From assembly GCA_977006965.1 (NCBI GenBank), contig OZ345381.1, positions 558,001 through 622,000 on the forward strand: a DNA stretch of 64,000 bases. Reading direction: 5' to 3'. How positions within the stretch are numbered: position 1 is the first letter of the stretch; each line of letters starts with the position of its first letter. Positions 63,236-64,000 of the stretch are shown here, in pieces. The notes beneath the pieces were generated by a model, which worked only from the letters and a program-made list of their open reading frames with translations, did not search any database and was not told the origin of the DNA. Made by a program: the position numbers and the translations under genes. The stretch comes from Phymatolithon calcareum (taxonomy: Eukaryota > Rhodophyta > Florideophyceae > Hapalidiales).

Positions 63236-63730
63236 CTAGTCATCTTCGGTGTGAATGCGCGAGGCCATAAGTTGGAAAAAGTTGACATCACCAGGCTCGT
63301 ATTCGACGGAGACGTCGACGGTTCCGATGGTCTCTCCATCGGCATTGCACATTTCGATGTCCCCGACAACAGGGTTAGCCTCGAGCGTACTGAATGCGAT
63401 CTCACAGGTTCCGAGAAGATCGTCCCTCGAAAAAGTGTCTTCGTCCATGAGCTGGAAAATTAGCTTCTGGTAGTCGCCCTTCACGTGCTTTGTCACAGTG
63501 CTGTTCAGAAAACATAGAAAAGCAGATCGGTCAGTTGATCTTAGATTGCTCCGTGATCGACACTAGAGGCTTTAGAGATTTCAAGCGTACCTGTCCCAGG
63601 CGGGAGTTTTACTGTCAGATTCATCGGTCTTCCAAACCTCGCGGGCATCACACAGAACCTTGATGTAGAGATCGTTGCTGTATTTGAATTTTCCGCCCTT
63701 GATCCAGATCTTCAACTTGCCTTCCACCAT
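63236..63730 (-). CDS. C2-domain protein B (two exons)
   Basis: A 134-residue paralogue of gene A, with exon 1 at 63591-63730 and exon 2 at 63236-63500. It begins MVEGKLKIWIKGGKFKYSND and shows the same C2 pattern (PAWDST, FQLMDEDTFSRDDLLG, VDVSVEY). It ends VNFFQLMASRIHTEDD. The protein is single-domain with no membrane segment, so it is probably cytosolic and may bind lipid or Ca2+; that function is inferred from the domain. Splicing restores the frame exactly as in gene A (WDS across the junction). A TATATAA box lies about 60 bp upstream of the ATG at 63730. Confidence 0.78.
63501..63590 (-). other. Intron 1 of C2 gene B
   Basis: A 90-bp phase-2 intron with donor GTACGC and acceptor GAACAG, in the same place as intron 1 of gene A. 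Confidence 0.78.
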
Positions 63731-63788
63731 CTTTGCGCTTTTCTTGCCGATCACCTTGTGCCGACCGCAACCATGGGTTTTGAATCCG

Positions 63789-63795
63789 TTATATA
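63789..63795 (-). promoter_or_regulatory. TATA box of C2 gene B
   Basis: TATATAA on the minus strand, about 60 bp upstream of the ATG at 63730. Confidence 0.55.
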
Positions 63796-64000
63796 GTGCT
63801 CAAGGCTGGGGTTATGTCGTATGACGGCAAAACATGAAAAGTGTGTGCTATTGGACGCAAGAACGTTACGTTTGTGCCTGGCGTTGGTAGATATTTCGGA
63901 TGCAGGCAGCTATTGGATCACCGCTGGTCTTGTTGGGGGGGAGATTTTCTGCTTTGCAGAGATCCATGGAGACATGACCAGCCAGACAATCTTGTCGATG

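Noticed and set aside
1-64000. CRISPR arrays, rRNA, tRNA or bacterial operon signals
   Set aside because: None seen. Repeats are isolated palindromes and gene content is eukaryotic; tRNAs with introns could be missed by eye.

Overview
The window is nuclear DNA of a photosynthetic eukaryote. It is most consistent with a red alga, probably a compact-gene florideophyte; this assignment is inferred. The reasons are a nuclear, apparently plastid-targeted Mg-protoporphyrin methyltransferase, eukaryotic chromatin and RNA-silencing proteins, very intron-poor genes (one single-exon reading frame of 16.1 kb), sparse short GT-AG introns of 75-91 bp, and gene-poor spacers with transposon relics and hairpins. 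There is no bacterial operon structure.

Layout. 0.1-4.8 kb: a WS/DGAT-type acyltransferase, a carbonyl-reductase-like SDR (minus) and a bHLH-GAF regulator, then about 3 kb of spacer. 7.8-10.6 kb: a C2H2 zinc-finger gene with a 91-bp intron. 11.0-27.1 kb: a giant UBR4/BIG-type protein with UBR box, ZZ finger, a second Cys-rich region and a C-terminal hemi-RING-like module. 27.2-29.1 kb: a second C2H2 gene (minus). 29.1-32.5 kb: AT-rich spacer. 32.5-34.3 kb: methylcrotonyl-CoA carboxylase beta subunit. 34.5-40.0 kb: a Dicer-like protein (minus) with two intact RNase III domains, a degenerate helicase and an 11-residue tandem repeat. 40.0-43.2 kb: spacer with strong hairpins and frameshifted coding relics. 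43.3-44.1 kb: ChlM (minus). 45.3-46.4 kb: a SAGA ADA1-like subunit. 47.0-48.3 kb: cyclopropane-fatty-acid synthase. 49.2-52.5 kb: an FHA plus FYRN/FYRC chromatin protein. 52.5-55.6 kb: spacer with relics. 55.6-56.5 kb: a SHAQKYF-class MYB (minus). 56.5-64.0 kb: mostly spacer, with a 5'-truncated LINE bounded by a 15-bp target-site duplication and two tandem C2-domain genes (minus) that differ by one intron.

The genes do not form a pathway cluster. Themes are transcription and chromatin (bHLH, two C2H2, ADA1, FHA-FYR, MYB), lipid and acyl metabolism (WS/DGAT, MCC beta, CFA synthase), protein turnover (UBR4/BIG), RNA silencing (Dicer) and chlorophyll synthesis (ChlM). The most unusual items are the Dicer with lost helicase motifs and a minisatellite-like acidic insert, the C2 paralogue pair with an intron presence/absence difference, the cleanly delimited LINE insertion, and a coding relic broken at a homopolymer run.
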